Source of the DNA: Gautieria morchelliformis
Lineage: Eukaryota > Basidiomycota > Agaricomycetes > Gomphales > Gomphaceae
Assembly (NCBI GenBank): GCA_015179125.1
Contig: WHVA01000388.1
Span: 1 to 64,000, forward strand
DNA length: 64,000 nt
Direction of reading: 5' to 3'
Shown here: piece by piece, positions 21,547-32,627 of the stretch
How positions within the stretch are numbered: position 1 is the first letter of the stretch
How the letters are laid out: each line of letters opens with the position of its first letter
Notes under the pieces: generated by a model
The model's database searches: none
Seen by the model: only the letters and a program-made list of their open reading frames with translations
Told to the model about the DNA's origin: nothing
Translations under genes and position numbers: made by a program

Positions 21547-22350
21547 TCAATGAGCCAGGTTCGGCGTCAGCGCTTGGGTGATTCTGCTCACCCGTGGCCC
21601 CTTCTCCTCGTTGTTCGATTTGTCGTCGTCGAATGAGACCTTGCCCATGGGGATCACCTCATTTCCCTTGCGGATCGTCCCTGGGCTCGAGAAGTCCAGG
21701 GTTATGCCGAATCTCCTTAGGAACGGTGTCCCTAAGATCACATCGTAATATTCGACGTTTGCTACGTTGAAGTATTCGTTGTATGTCCCGCGACCAAACT
21801 TGATGGTCGTGTTCGTTCCATAGTTGATCGTGGAATGGCTGCCTATGCAGGCTAGCTGCAGCGCGATTGGCTGCTCCAGGGAGAATGTCTTCATCCCTGT
21901 AGCTCGCGTGAATTCGGGGGATAGCAGTACCCCTTCACTGCTGCTATCTAGCAGGCAGTGGGCTTTTACGCCGTTTATTTCCCAGTACCCTGATAGGGTA
22001 CGGTTCTCACTACGCGGACGCGTTGGCCGCGTTCTGTGTTTGCTTCGGTGGTGATACACCGGCTCGGCCGCCTTATCTGGCGTGACCGATGTGCGTGCTG
22101 CCATGACTTTCGTGGCGGTTTCGTCTTCCAGCGCGAATCTGGTCACGCTGGACCTGTAGGCGGTGTCCTCCACCTCTTCGTCCCATTCATAGTATTGGGA
22201 CGGCTCAGGGTCCCACTCTTCAGCGGGCGTGTCTCCGTTATCCGGAGTGTCGTTGGGTTGGGGATCACCCTCCCCCTCTTCATCAATCTGTTGAAGAGAG
22301 CTTTGATCGGGATCCGTCTCCGGATCCTCGGCTTCACCGTCGTGCCTCAC
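21547..22350 (-). pseudogene. T-element aspartic protease region
   Basis: Acidic leader (about residues 1-75), then the retropepsin-like domain: HCLLDSSSEGVLLSPEF, flap region and IILG-type motif (YYDVILGTPFLRRFGITLD). The active-site triplet reads D-S-S instead of D-S/T-G, so catalysis is doubtful. The TGA at 21547-21549 (after NLAH) is in frame with pol; CGA would restore it. The reading is also in frame with the gag zinc knuckle upstream. Confidence 0.75.
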
Positions 22351-22383
22351 GGCCGCTGTCCTTATACCGGACCTAAGCCGGGG

Positions 22384-24670
22384 GCATTCTGCCTTCTTGT
22401 GGCCAGGTTGGCTGCATTCAAAGCATGCGGTGTTGTTTTGGCTGCCGCTGGGCCTGTCATTGGGCCGGCCCGACGTTTTCGTCGGTGGGGCAGGTCACGG
22501 GGACGATCCTGACGCTTGAGGCTGTTTAGCTTCAGGCGGGCGTCCAGCTTGTGCTGGGCGTGAGGGCGGTATCCGTTGACCTGTTCCGCTTCTTGCGAAC
22601 AGGCTGGGCCTGGTCAGGCCTGTTTGTGTCAACGGCTTGCTCCCTGTGAGCCGGGCAGCGCTTGCCGTTGCTGCTGCGCTTTCTGCGCGGCGCATCCCCA
22701 TGTTATATCGGGATGCCTCCTCGATCATCCGGGCCGTCTCGAAGAGTTGCTCTATTGAGCTGCTCTCGGCATTATAGCCCTTTTTGAGGACCTCGTTGCG
22801 CAGCGTTTCACGTAGCGCAGATACGAACCGTCTCCGGAACGTGTACTCGTCTGGCGGCTGTATCATACGTGCCGCGTATTTCGTGAGCTCGTTCAGCATC
22901 TCCTGAACGGTTTTCATGCCTTGCATGACCACGTCGAACTTATTCGAGGCGTGATGGTATGTCAGTGTGTGCAGGAACCTCTTTTGAAGGCCTTGCATCA
23001 CTGATTCCAGCGTCCAGATGCGGACCTGGCGATCGAAGCGTTCAACGTTTCGAAGGAACCATTCTTGGGCTTCGCCAGTGAGGCGAGTGCCCACATAGCC
23101 GACCTGCATGTCGATGCTGGTTGGTCCTAGGAGGCAATTCATTTTCAGCCATCGTAGGATGGCTGCCACGAAGATTTCAAACTCTTCGAGGTCCGATCCC
23201 CCTGCATATGGCTCGGGGTGGGCCAATTTTATGCCGGCCTTCGCTAGCACAGACTTCTCCGGGTCTGTGTCCGCGGTGTCTGCCAACGCCACGCGGATCA
23301 TCTGCGTGATCCCATCGTACGGCTCCATTGGTACGATGTCGGCCTGGTCAGGGATTCCCTGGCCTTCCGTTGGGGCCATGGATCGCTCGTGCGGTTGTGA
23401 CGCCGCGCGGGTAAGCTGTTATATGCCCTGACGGGCCCCGGGCCCAGATCAGGCTCGGGATCGGGAGCATTTTGTGCTCTCGGTTCCGGGGGCGTTTTGT
23501 GCCTGGTGTCCCCGGTCAGTCCCGTGTTGCGGATCCGTAGCCTGCTGTTGTAGGCTGCGCACGCTTGCCGTGCGTCCTGTACGGCTTGCGTGAGCTGCTC
23601 GTCAGGCAGCTGAGCGGTGTGGCTGTGGGCCACCGTCTCTTCGGCATTCTTCGCTAGTAGCTCGAGTGCCCGTGTGTGGCGGCGCGCGGCTGCGGCTTCC
23701 TTACGCTGCCAGTGTGCTACTTCGAACTCTAAGCTCTCGGTCGTCGTTTCAGAGTCAGGCTCTGAGGCGACCTGATCCCTAACGATCTGTTGGATCGTTT
23801 TATGGCTGTCCGTTGGGGCAGCCGGTTGCTCCTGAGGTTCATTCCTGAACCTTACGTCCTGTTTGACCGGGATGGCTGGCGGCGGCATTCGCTGCTTGTC
23901 TCGCTCATTTCGGCGTGCATCGCGACTGCGTTCTTTAGCTGCGACTGTCGCGAGCTCGGACGAGTTGCGTCGCGTTCCCCGTGTGGGCAGAGTGCTTTCT
24001 GGACGTCCTCCAGCGTGGCTGCGTCTTGCAGCCTGATCTCCTCTGCCTGGCGGAGTTCCTTGCCGATTGCCATTAGGGCGGCGGTGGCGTTGTCGAGCTG
24101 CGATGCCAGCTGATCATGCTTGTGGCGCGTCAGCGTGCTTCAGTGCAGCGCAGCCTGCACCTGTTTGTTCAGAGCCTCTGCCGTCTCGTGGTCGATGGCG
24201 TGAGCCCTCGAGCTCTTACGACTAGAGCTTGAGTATTCCGAGTCCTGACTATTGTCTGGGGCTCGTCTCTCTTGCCGTCGTCCTCCTTCAGGGACAATCA
24301 TCGTCGCTCTACTTCGAGAGGTCCGTTTGAGTCGTGGCTTTGTGCCCGTCTCGACGTTGTTGCTCTACCATCTGACGACGGTGAGACTTCTCTGCCCTTC
24401 CTTTGTCCTCGGGCAGAGGGAGGTGGGGGGGCGGTGCCGGCTCGTCGCTCGGCGTCGTCTCTTCTTGGCCACGCTCGACGAGATGTGGTCAGGGTTTTCC
24501 TCGTTCCCTACTGAGGGGACGAGGGCGGTGAGATCTAGGATCTCTCCGTCTTCTATCGTCCTGGTCCCTTGGTCCAGGATAGCGTCAGCCGTCGTGTTAC
24601 TGGGCTGCGCCTGGGGTGTGGATCTCGAGCTCGTCGCTCGTGTCCATCTTCGACTGCGTGGAATCATCAT
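22384..24670 (-). pseudogene. T-element gag with zinc knuckle
   Basis: Three segments. The N-terminus from ATG 24670 (MMIPRSRRWTRATSS; DGEILDLTALVPSV) matches T copy 3 at 63597. A Lys/Glu/Ala-rich middle lies at 23888-23298. The capsid-like domain at 23379-22495 contains YAGGSDLEEFEIFVAAILRW, GEAQEWFLRNVERF and RRRFVSALRETLRNEVLK. A TGA at 22495-22497 (CCG TGA CCT) interrupts the frame, which continues to a CCHC knuckle (CFECSQPGHKKAEC, about 22384-22425). Frameshifts separate the first two segments. Role: capsid and RNA binding. Confidence 0.75.
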
Positions 24671-24808
24671 GCTCGCAGCCGACAGTAGAGGGTCTACTGG
24701 AGGGTCTCAACGATGTTTAGTCATCGATGCAGCGATCTTTTTCAAGATTGCTTCGAATCCACTATCGGTTGGTCGCGTGGCGATCAACTGCAGGATAGTT
24801 CAAAAAGG

Positions 24809-25022
24809 TGTAAAGATGTCGATCTTAGGACATTGTATCACAAGGGCACTGCAGAACTTGACCAATGAGTGGTATTCTGAATGCTACGTAGTGACAGGTA
24901 AGAGTAAGATGCGATGGGGACCGCTAGCCGGTTCCCACGCATAAACTATACAGTGGGTCCCTAAGGGGCCCACTGGGATTATGTAATAACTAATGTACAT
25001 GTAGATACACGGGTTATTTACA
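24809..25022 (-). repeat. 5' LTR of the complete T element
   Basis: 214 bp, TGTAAATAAC..CATCTTTACA on the minus strand. The sequence following it (minus-strand CCTTTTTGAACTATCCTGC) has no TGG and is shared with copy 3 (63459-63477). I could not assign a tRNA primer, nor find the LTR-complementary block seen in the G family. Confidence 0.9.
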
Positions 25023-25030
25023 ATTTCAGA

Positions 25031-26510
25031 ATGTCATCCATGCATACCGTGCCTAACACCCCCTCCTTTGCTATTGTTCCTTTGGCTCCAGACCAGCCCC
25101 TGCTCGTCCCCTTGGATTCCATGATGATGGATCAGTCCAAATGGATATGGAATATTGAAGAGGGGCTTCGGGATAGCTGAGTGAAGAATGATGTAATAGA
25201 AAATGCATTACACCTCATCATGGCAAAATTAGATGTGAGACCGACAGCCGAGGAGCCAAGAGAAGCGGTGCAAGTCAAAGAGTTCAGAGGGTTTGGAGAC
25301 TCAGAAGAGGAAGCTGAGATGGTGGTGATGGGGCTGAGATGAGGAAATATCAAGCCAGTGGGGCCCTCGACTTTGGATGGCAACTGAGATGGGGGCCTAG
25401 CCTTCCTGAACACCCTTGCCCTGTACTTCATAGTCAGTGGGGATGCATTCCTGCCGCACCAGGCTCAAATCCACTGGCACTGGAGGCATAGAAGGCTTTT
25501 CTGGTCTGAAAAACTGTTCAGAAAATTGTAAAGATGTTCCAAATTGTTTTTAGGTTTTTTATTTAGAAAAAAAGACTTTACAGCACTTTGCATAATATAA
25601 GGCACAGACTGAAAAAAACTGACAAAATAAAATAATTCCATATCTAACCCAATAATGATACTAGAGAAAAACTAAAAATCACATATTTTTCTCCTGTATC
25701 ATGGCTAAAATGCTAGCTATAGGTTTTTGAGATACTCATTGAATTGACTGCAAGATGCTAGGTATATCATTTGCAGCATTTATTTTTCACATGGTGTACT
25801 TGGGCCATATCTCCAAGTGTTTCAAGTATCTCAAAACTTTATAGCTGATATTATGCCCTTGGACTATAGCAAAAATACCTATATTTTTGTTTTCAACCAC
25901 CCCCATTATTAGATTAGATAGGGAATTACTTTGCTTTTTCAGTTTTTTTTTTTTTTTTCAGTCTGTCCCTCACATTATGCAAAGTGCTGTAACAAAATTT
26001 AGTGTTTTTTAAAACTTTCTCAATCCCAAAAAAGTGTGATAAAATTGTAAAAAAAAAAAAAAAAACTGTAAGAATAGTGTTTTCTTACAGTTTTTTGCAT
26101 GTTTCTTTTTACAATTTTATGACATTTTTGGGGGCTTGAGAAAGTTTTAAAAAACACTAAAATTTTTGGGAAAATCTTTACAGTTTTTTGAACAGTTTTT
26201 CAGACCAGAAAATTCTTCTATGCCTCCAGTATGGGCCTGTCATTCTTCAAGTCTGGCCGAGCTCCATGTATTGTGAACCAAGTCCTATGTGCTGAGGCAA
26301 AGTCCTGTGCCCTGCACTTCCGGACTTGGGCAAACTGTGAGAAGGATTTCATAGACCAGTTCTACCCAAGGAATGAGCAGCTGACTACCCTCACAACGCT
26401 TGAAGGGACCAGCTGACACCAGGCCAAAGAACCAATCAATGACTACATCGACCAGTTCCAGGAACTGATTGACCTGGCGGAAAGGTCATCAAGTTCCACT
26501 GAGGATTGGA
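25031..26510 (+). pseudogene. Gag fragment of another gypsy element, split by a MITE
   Basis: From ATG 25031 (MSSMHTVPNTPSFAIVPLAP) the frame continues past TGA codons at 25178 and 25340 (VKEFRGFGDSEEEAEMV). It reaches HQAQIHW at the MITE (25478-26231) and resumes after it (GLSFFKSGRAPCIVNQVL; DFIDQFYPRNEQLTTLTTLE; EPINDYIDQFQELIDLAE). These are typical Retrotrans_gag motifs (FYPRNEQ..TLEG..YIDQFQELID). The T element is inserted 8 bp before the ATG. No protease or RT follows. Confidence 0.7.
25478..26231. mobile_element. MITE, CACTGGAGGCATA family, copy 1 (754 bp)
   Basis: Long terminal inverted repeats of about 60 bp (CACTGGAGGCATAGAAG and its complement; TTTTCTGGTCTGAAAAACTG) and an AT-rich non-coding interior. 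TGG flanks both ends (25475-25477 and 26232-26234) if the last base G is taken as mutated to A. It interrupts a gag reading frame. Copy 2 is at 30204-30584. Confidence 0.75.
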
Positions 26511-27222
26511 CCCAAGCCTGAAAAACACAGTCACCCTACTCGGGGATGGTGCCCCAGACTTCAATGATCCCAAGGGATGGGATGAGGCAGCTCAGAAGGT
26601 GTCCCAGAACCAGGATGTGAATGAGGTGTTCCTTGAGGCAAGCGGAGGTGTTGGCAAACCTGTCCACACTGCTGGCATATTCCCAAGGCATCAGTCACTC
26701 TGGGGCTCAATGCCAAGGCCCGGCTCTGGGCATTGTGATAAATGCTCCACAGTTGGATTTTCCTTCAGTCCAACATCCACACTCTCAGAGCATATTAAAA
26801 GCACGATTACAAAGTTTTAGTAGGAATTACCAATGATTTAACCAGTATGATTACTGGTTAAATGGCCCAGATGTATGTTGGTGACATGTCATCATATGCA
26901 TCAGTATTCCCATCAGCCAACAGATCTAACTGAGTCAAGTGCCTGTGTATTGATCAAGCACTGGCTCAGGAGGACAGTTTGAGCAGGGAAAAACATTTTC
27001 TATAGCACCACAAATGCTATATGAAGGCACCAGAACTCACAGGATGTGAGCAGAATAATGTGTCAAGACTATTTGACTGTCCTTTGGAAGGGACATGGAG
27101 ATCAAGTGTATATGCAGGTGCATATACATTAGATCTCAAGGAGAAAGCTCATCATGCTGACTGTCTGTGGGGAAAAGGCGGTCGATCAAGGAGCTATTAC
27201 ATGTTGACAGGAGCATTAGATT
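26511..27222. other. Gene-free; contains a dispersed repeat
   Basis: No gene supported. About 27050-27185 (CTATTTGACTGTCCTTTGGA; CATATACATTAGATCTCAAGG) recurs inverted at about 59860-59985. Confidence 0.4.
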
Positions 27223-27386
27223 ATATTAGTTTGTAGTATATATTATGTATGATAATATGAGATTATCGTACAATAATATTGCCGCCCAGGGAAATAATCT
27301 TTCCCACAGTTATTAGATGCACGTGACTGATGCGTGTTTAGGACCATATATTCCGAGCACGCTGCTCCATCCTCGCTGCTCTCCTT

Positions 27387-28636
27387 ATGCCTCCTGTCAA
27401 CCTCCACCAGCGAAAGACTCTTCTTGCCACTGTTGTGCCCCTCCTCCTCCTGCAACAACATACTCCTGGCTCTGGAATTCACCCCTCTGGCACCACAACC
27501 GCTGAACCGACCGATGACCTGACCCCTGATGACACACTCTCCATCTCAGTCGTCTGCAGTTCTTTGCCCAAAGTGGTCCCACACCCAGAACAGGGGGGCG
27601 AGTGGATAACGCCGGAGTACCTCCAGCAGATGAGTGAGGCCGAGTGCATCTGGAGGTTCAGGTGAGTATACACTACACGTGAACGCTTGAACAAACTCAC
27701 AAAAACCACATTAGGTTTACAGCAGGGGAACTTCAGCTCCTTGCGGATCTTTTGCAGCTCCCGAAACCTCTCATCACAGCTGCCGGGAGCTGCACAAGTG
27801 CCCTCGAGGTGATCTCACTTCTTTGTGCACGCCTGCGGAGCCCAGAGGTCCAGTGGTCCTTATCCACGAAGTACCACCGTCCTCAGTCCACTATCTCCCA
27901 AATCACCAATGAGACGGCCTCTTTCATCAATGCCCGGTTGGGCTTTCTCCTTGACTGGGACCGGCATGGGCTTTTGTCCCCGGAGAATCTGGGCAAGTAC
28001 GCCGATGCCCTTTACGATTTCGGAGCACCCTGTCGCAGCGTCTTTGGCTTCATCGATTGCACGATCCGGCAGACGTGCCGGCCAGGGATGTATCAGGAGC
28101 TTGCCTACACCGGTTACAAGAAATGTCATGGCATGAAGTTTCAGGGGGTTGTCGTCCCCAACGGGTTGATTGCGCATCTAGCTGGCCTATACAGGGCCCC
28201 ACAGAACGACGCTGGAGTCCTGAAGGAAAGCTCACTGCTCCAGCATCTTGAGCGGTATGTGATTCAGCCTGGGTCACGGGAAGGGGATGCACCCAGGGAT
28301 CGTTATTTCCAGGTTTATGGTGATTCAGCTTATGGGGTGAGCCCCTTTATCATGAATCCCTATTCCACCGTGAATGCGCTTACCCCAGAACAACGCGCAT
28401 GGAACATGGCAATGGGTGGGGTACGGATATCCGTGGAGCACGGCTTCGGCCTTGTGTTGCAAGATTGGCCGTTCCTCCATGCCTTTTGGAAGCACAAGAT
28501 ATGGGGGAATGCATGTGGCACCATGTACCACATTGGTGTTCTCCTCACAAATGCGCATTCATGCTTGGAGCCGAATCAGACTTCCCTTCGTTATTCATGT
28601 CCTCCCCCTTTCCTCCAAGAATACTTCCATGAATAG
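27387..28636 (+). CDS. PIF/Harbinger DDE transposase (one intron)
   Basis: Exons 27387-27661 and 27715-28636; the 53-bp intron has GTGAGT..TTAG borders and splicing joins WRF to RFTAGEL. Product 398 residues. The N-terminus is Pro/Thr-rich, followed by a helix-turn-helix-like region (about 75-160, with SPEVQWSLSTKYHRPQSTIS). The DDE_Tnp_4-type core has D206 (FGFIDCT), the GYKKCHGMKFQGVVVPNG block, D295 (VYGDSAYG) and E333 (RISVEHGFG). All three acidic residues are present and no stop interrupts the gene. It would cut and paste the element as part of a complex with a Myb-like partner. The start is the first ATG in frame; an upstream exon cannot be excluded. Confidence 0.85.
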
Positions 28637-28829
28637 TCATGTTCTCTAGCAGTTTATGCATGTATGCCACCCCTGTCCCTGTTTGTAGAGCCAACAAACA
28701 ATTTTTAGGTCTTTTTCTTTTTTAAGAAAACCTTTTTTTTTGTCAAGAAAAAATTATTTTGTCAAATTTGTCAAGAAAACAAATTTTGGGGGCCAAGAAA
28801 ACAATACTTTGCAAGTGAAAAATCTCAAA

Positions 28830-30035
28830 CTAATTAAGGAGCCCCTGCCGCAAGATATCCAGGAGCGCTGTGCTTGTCCTCTCCTGCTGGTCATTTGCAC
28901 GACATGTCTCCTCAAGGAGCGCCTGCCGTGCCTTCCTCTCCTCCTCACGTTCTGCCTCATGCAACTTGCGGTCCTCTTCGCACATCTTGCGTGTCTCTGC
29001 ACGTGCTTCCTCCAGGAGCTCGACCAGTCATGTAGTTTCAGTCCTCCGCCTCCCTCCCACACAGGAACGTTTCCGTCCAAAGCTCTCATGCGTATCTGTC
29101 CCAGATATGCTCGCCAATTGACTGCCATCATTCTCCTTCTCAGAAATCCCAACCGATGGAGATGGGGAGCATCCTCACTTCTGCCTAGGTCACTGGCATA
29201 TCACCATGGCATCTCGCATAGTCTCTCCCACATCCTTCACCACGTTCTGAACCTATTGATTAGATAGTTAGTAGCCAATAAATATCATGAACAAAGCCCT
29301 TCACTCACCTGTTTTTCGTGCTCCTTCTGCTCCTCCCTGGTCCCTTTCGCCTCCAACTTGAGATGCTGCACGGCATCCAGCTTCCCTGAGAGCGAGGCGA
29401 ACAGGGCTGGATCGCGCTCCCACTCTCTACCAAGAGCAGACCGGGGAGTCTTCTTTTTTCCCCCCTACTCTCTTCTAGTCAGCATGCAATTTAGATAAAA
29501 TAATTATGCTAGGACGCACCTCCACCCAAGCGAGCAGGGATGCCACTTTGTTCTTGAGTGTGTCCAGCTCACGGTTCAGGCAAGACCCACTCTCTTGCAC
29601 GTGCCTGGCCACTTCTTTCCAGTGTTCACCCAGCTTTGCCCGTGGTGCCATGTATGGGTTGACCTCGATCACAGCGCGGAGGAGTTGGTTGAGGTCACGC
29701 AAAGAAAAGGCTTCACGCACCTTGGGTGAAGATATGGGTTGTGACCCTAGCACACCTGACACGTCCAACCCGGTGTTCGATGACTCGTCAGGTGTGCTAG
29801 GGGGTGCAGCAACCGAGGTAACAAGGGAGAGGGCGACAGCCGGTGGATGGGGTGTGTTGGTAGAGTTAGAGAAAAGGGCAGGACTGAGCCTTTCCTCAAT
29901 CCCACCTGCTTGTGATGCGGTCGGAGTGCTAGGGGTGTTATAAAAGACAGCGGGCAGGATTGGCTGCATACTCACATGCGACGCGGTGGTGGGCTGGAAT
30001 GGACGCGTGGGTGTGGGCTGGAGTGGACGCGACAT
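28830..30035 (-). pseudogene. Myb/SANT-like partner protein of the PIF/Harbinger element, three TGA stops
   Basis: Model: exons 30035-29520, 29452-29309 and 29252-28830 (introns 67 and 56 bp with GT..AG), 361 codons including the stop. The N-terminal half is Pro/Thr/Ser-rich. The SANT-like region is near residues 115-175 (FSLRDLNQLLRAVIEVNPYM; LGEHWKEVARHVQESG; LDTLKNKVASLLAWVE). The C-terminal third is a charged coiled coil (LLEEARAETRKMCEEDRKLH). In exon 3 three in-frame TGA codons occur (29190-29192, 29175-29177, 29028-29030); each becomes arginine by a single TGA to CGA change. The family's role is DNA binding at the ends and nuclear import of the transposase. This copy is probably dead while the transposase is intact. 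Confidence 0.7.
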
Positions 30036-30203
30036 TGCTAATATTTTCTCACGTGCCTGGAGGATAGGATTAGCAGTTCGGTGTACTCCACAACTAATAT
30101 ATATTACAAACTAATATTGTCTATTATGTTATCTCTTGAATCCCCATCATTTCTCTTGGTTTTTTTTTTTTTTTTTTTTTTTTTTTTCCATGATTTGTAA
30201 TTA

Positions 30204-30584
30204 CACTGGAGGCATATAAAATTTTTCTGGTCTGAAAAAGACTGGAAAGATTTTCCAAATATTTTTAGTGTTTTTTTTTGTGAAAAAAACTATAATAAAA
30301 ATTTGAGTTTTTATTAGAATTTATCAAGAAAATTGTAAAAAGATTGAAAGTTTTTTGCAGGGGTTTCTTTGTGATTTCACAAAGAAACTTATAAAAACAT
30401 ATAAAAAACCCTGCAAAAAACTTTAACCTTTTTTTTTACAACTTTCTTGCTCAACAAATTCTAATAAAAACACAAAATTTTGTTAAAGTTTTTTTACATT
30501 AAAAACACTAAAAAAAATCTGGAATATCTTTACAGTTTTTTGAACAGTTTTTTCAGACCAGAAACTTTTTATATGCCTCCAGTG
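30204..30584. mobile_element. MITE, CACTGGAGGCATA family, copy 2 (381 bp)
   Basis: CACTGGAGGCATAT..ATATGCCTCCAGTG with an exact 3-bp duplication TTA (30201-30203 and 30585-30587). The interior is itself palindromic (for example AAAACTTTAACC against its complement around 30340-30440). Non-coding. Confidence 0.8.
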
Positions 30585-31204
30585 TTATCCACTGCCCTGT
30601 CTGAATGTGTTCATGGACACTTCCACCCAGAAATAATAGATAGAAAAAAATCTTTTCTTTTTACTATAAATACAGCGATCTCACTGTATGTTACTCCAGC
30701 CAGAAAAACCCCTTTGCACTCATCTTGCATACACTCGAGTCAGCCTAGAAGCTGATCTCAAGTCTTACTCACTGTTTCAAACAGCTTCAAAGCTCATATA
30801 CTAACTAGATATTAATTACTTGCTTTATTATCTGATTCTATAGATCTACGAGCTCTACAGATGACTAGCTATGTTCAGGATGGTGCTTGCATTACTGAGC
30901 CAATCACTCAGCTCAACCTCAGTTACACACCACTGATCAAGCACTCAACAATAGCCATCAGTCTGCCTTATCATATCTAGGTGCCCAGAGTCGCTGCATT
31001 CATCAAAAGGGTGACTCTAATATCTTTGAGTCATTCATCTATTGATAAAATAAAATCAAATACATAAATATTTCAAGACTGGGCTCCCAAGCAACCACAG
31101 CCCCAGTGCCTCTGAAGGATGGTCTTGCCCTGATAACATGGACCACATCCACAGAAGCAGCCACCCCTCAGTAACCTGACACCGGTTGCTGAACTCTTGC
31201 TGAT
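30585..31204. other. No gene seen
   Basis: AT-rich at first (to about 30850), then mixed. I see no ORF, repeat family or terminal motif I can support. Confidence 0.4.
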
Positions 31205-31600
31205 ATGCCATAGGACCTCCGCTGCAAACCGGGACACTATGCTTGGGAATGCCCCAAGCCTTTAATGTCCACACTAGGACTCTCGAAGAGAAGCTGGAAA
31301 TGATCCCTGAGCTCCTTGCCTTGGTTGGTGTAAGCCGAGCTAATCCTGAGATGGGAGATGAACCTGACACCAGCAGATGAGGGAGAAGAGCCAACAATGG
31401 ATTTTGTAAACCACAGCAGGTGAAAAGTGTGCCCCCATTGCCTGTACATAACCAGGTTTCTTGCCTTGAAGTTGAGAATAAAACACCCCCACTCACCTCA
31501 CCGTCACCGGAGAATCTGGTTGAAGCCACACAAAATCCTGCCTGGCTCCCTTAGTTTACATGGCCTGGCTCTGAGACTTTGAATGAAGAATGCCAAGGCA
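31205..31600 (+). pseudogene. Gypsy gag tail with zinc-knuckle remnant
   Basis: A plus-strand reading LRCKPGHYAWECPKPL (31216-31263) preserves the second half of a CCHC knuckle. It is followed by LEMIPELLALVGVSRANPEM and, after a TGA, LEVENKTPPLTSPSPENLVE, the usual spacer before protease. No protease motif follows. Identified by motif only. Confidence 0.4.
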
Positions 31601-32627
31601 GTGTGTCATTGGTTCAATAGTGCCATTATCCATTTATTCTGGCCCGACTGACCACACATTTGTTATCCTCTGACATATGCATTCAGTTGGTTCACCACCC
31701 AACCTGTGCACCAAACCCATTCGCTCCACATAGGTTTCATTGTCACCCATTCCACCAACCAGCATTTACTGCCATGTTTTGCCTCTTTCCTCCTGACACA
31801 TAGCCATTCAATTCATGCCTCTCTCAAATACCCGTTCACCTTTCAATCACATTCACCGAGCTCTGTCACTGTTCACATCATTCACCATCACCCATGCCTC
31901 TAGGTATAATCCACTAGCATGATTCACCTATTTTTGGCCTGACCCCCATCACCATACCTGTTTGCTTGATTTGCTAATTGGTGATGTGTCCATTTTCCTC
32001 ATTTGCTGCTCAATGCATCTGCTGAGCCCCTTTGCCATTTGCCTCACTCTCCATCACCAGCCATGACCAGTCATCCCTGATCAATGCCGTAATATACCAC
32101 TACCCCCATCATCTGTCACATCTGGGTCAACACTGGTATGTAGATGGTCAGGATGTATTTGAACAATGCTCTGCCCACCTTTCATGCAGGGTCAAGCCCT
32201 TGGGCAAAGAGGCAGCTATAAGGGCAACCTCACCAGCCCTGTGGAACTCACACAGGGCTTAGGTGAAGGGGATCCAGAGTCTATATAAGTGGGAGACATG
32301 TAACTACAATACAATGCACACCTGAGGTGAAGGGAATCCAGAGAGAAACAGGTGAGGATCCCCTTACCTAAGCAGTGACTGTATAGCTGCTGAGCAGACC
32401 AAACTACCAGAACATAGAACTGAGGAGGAGCAAAGAGGAGAAATGAGGAGGACAGAGCAGGAGGAAGAAGGGGAGATAGAAGATAAAAGAAACTAAAGGG
32501 TTGTCCCCTGACATCAGCCCCCTCTAAGGTGCGGTGTCTTGATGCATATGTCTTCCCCAGATGAACAAGCTGGGTGGCTGGCAGCCTTGGGATCTGTGGA
32601 GCAGGTGGAAAGGACATGGAAAGGGTA
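31601..32627. other. Gene-free repeat debris
   Basis: CT-rich sequence with ATTCACC-type words reminiscent of the S LTR (31700-31920). A stretch at 32210-32400 has CTATATAAGTGGGAG and TAAGGGCAACCTCACCAGCC, like a diverged R-type LTR. No ORF supported. Confidence 0.35.

Larger units (their letters stand above)
17045..25022 (-). mobile_element. Complete T-family chromovirus-like LTR element lacking RT/RNase H
   Basis: A 7,978-bp element with 214-bp LTRs at 17045-17258 (3') and 24809-25022 (5') and an exact 5-bp target duplication ATTTC (17040-17044 and 25023-25027). On the minus strand the order is LTR, gag, zinc knuckle, protease, start of RT, integrase, chromodomain-like tail, ORF3, polypurine tract (17259-17270), LTR. 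From about 23379 to 19531 gag-pol is one reading frame broken only by three TGA codons (22495, 21547, 20107). RT and RNase H are missing without loss of frame, so any past movement would have needed enzymes in trans. Partial copies lie at 1-1420 and 63246-64000. Confidence 0.9.
27223..30117. mobile_element. PIF/Harbinger DNA transposon
   Basis: A DDE transposase (plus) and a Myb/SANT-like partner (minus) lie tail to tail, the two-gene plan of PIF/Harbinger. Likely terminal inverted repeats: ATATTAGTTTGTAGTATATA at 27223 and its near-complement ending 30117. The target duplication is ambiguous (TA at most), so the ends are tentative. Confidence 0.65.

Noticed and set aside
22036-22512. Plus-strand 158-residue ORF opposite T protease/gag
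   Set aside because: Antisense shadow in GC-rich coding DNA; no family features.
24790-24808. Self-priming site for the T family like that of G
   Set aside because: No 10-12-nt complement of the sequence after the 5' LTR was found inside the T LTR.
27387-28636. Transposase as a host nuclease gene of HARBI1 type
   Set aside because: It lies within candidate inverted repeats beside a Myb-like partner; domestication is possible but not shown.
31056-31529. Minus-strand 157-residue ORF
   Set aside because: The plus strand carries a gag zinc-knuckle remnant; the minus frame shows no recognisable features.
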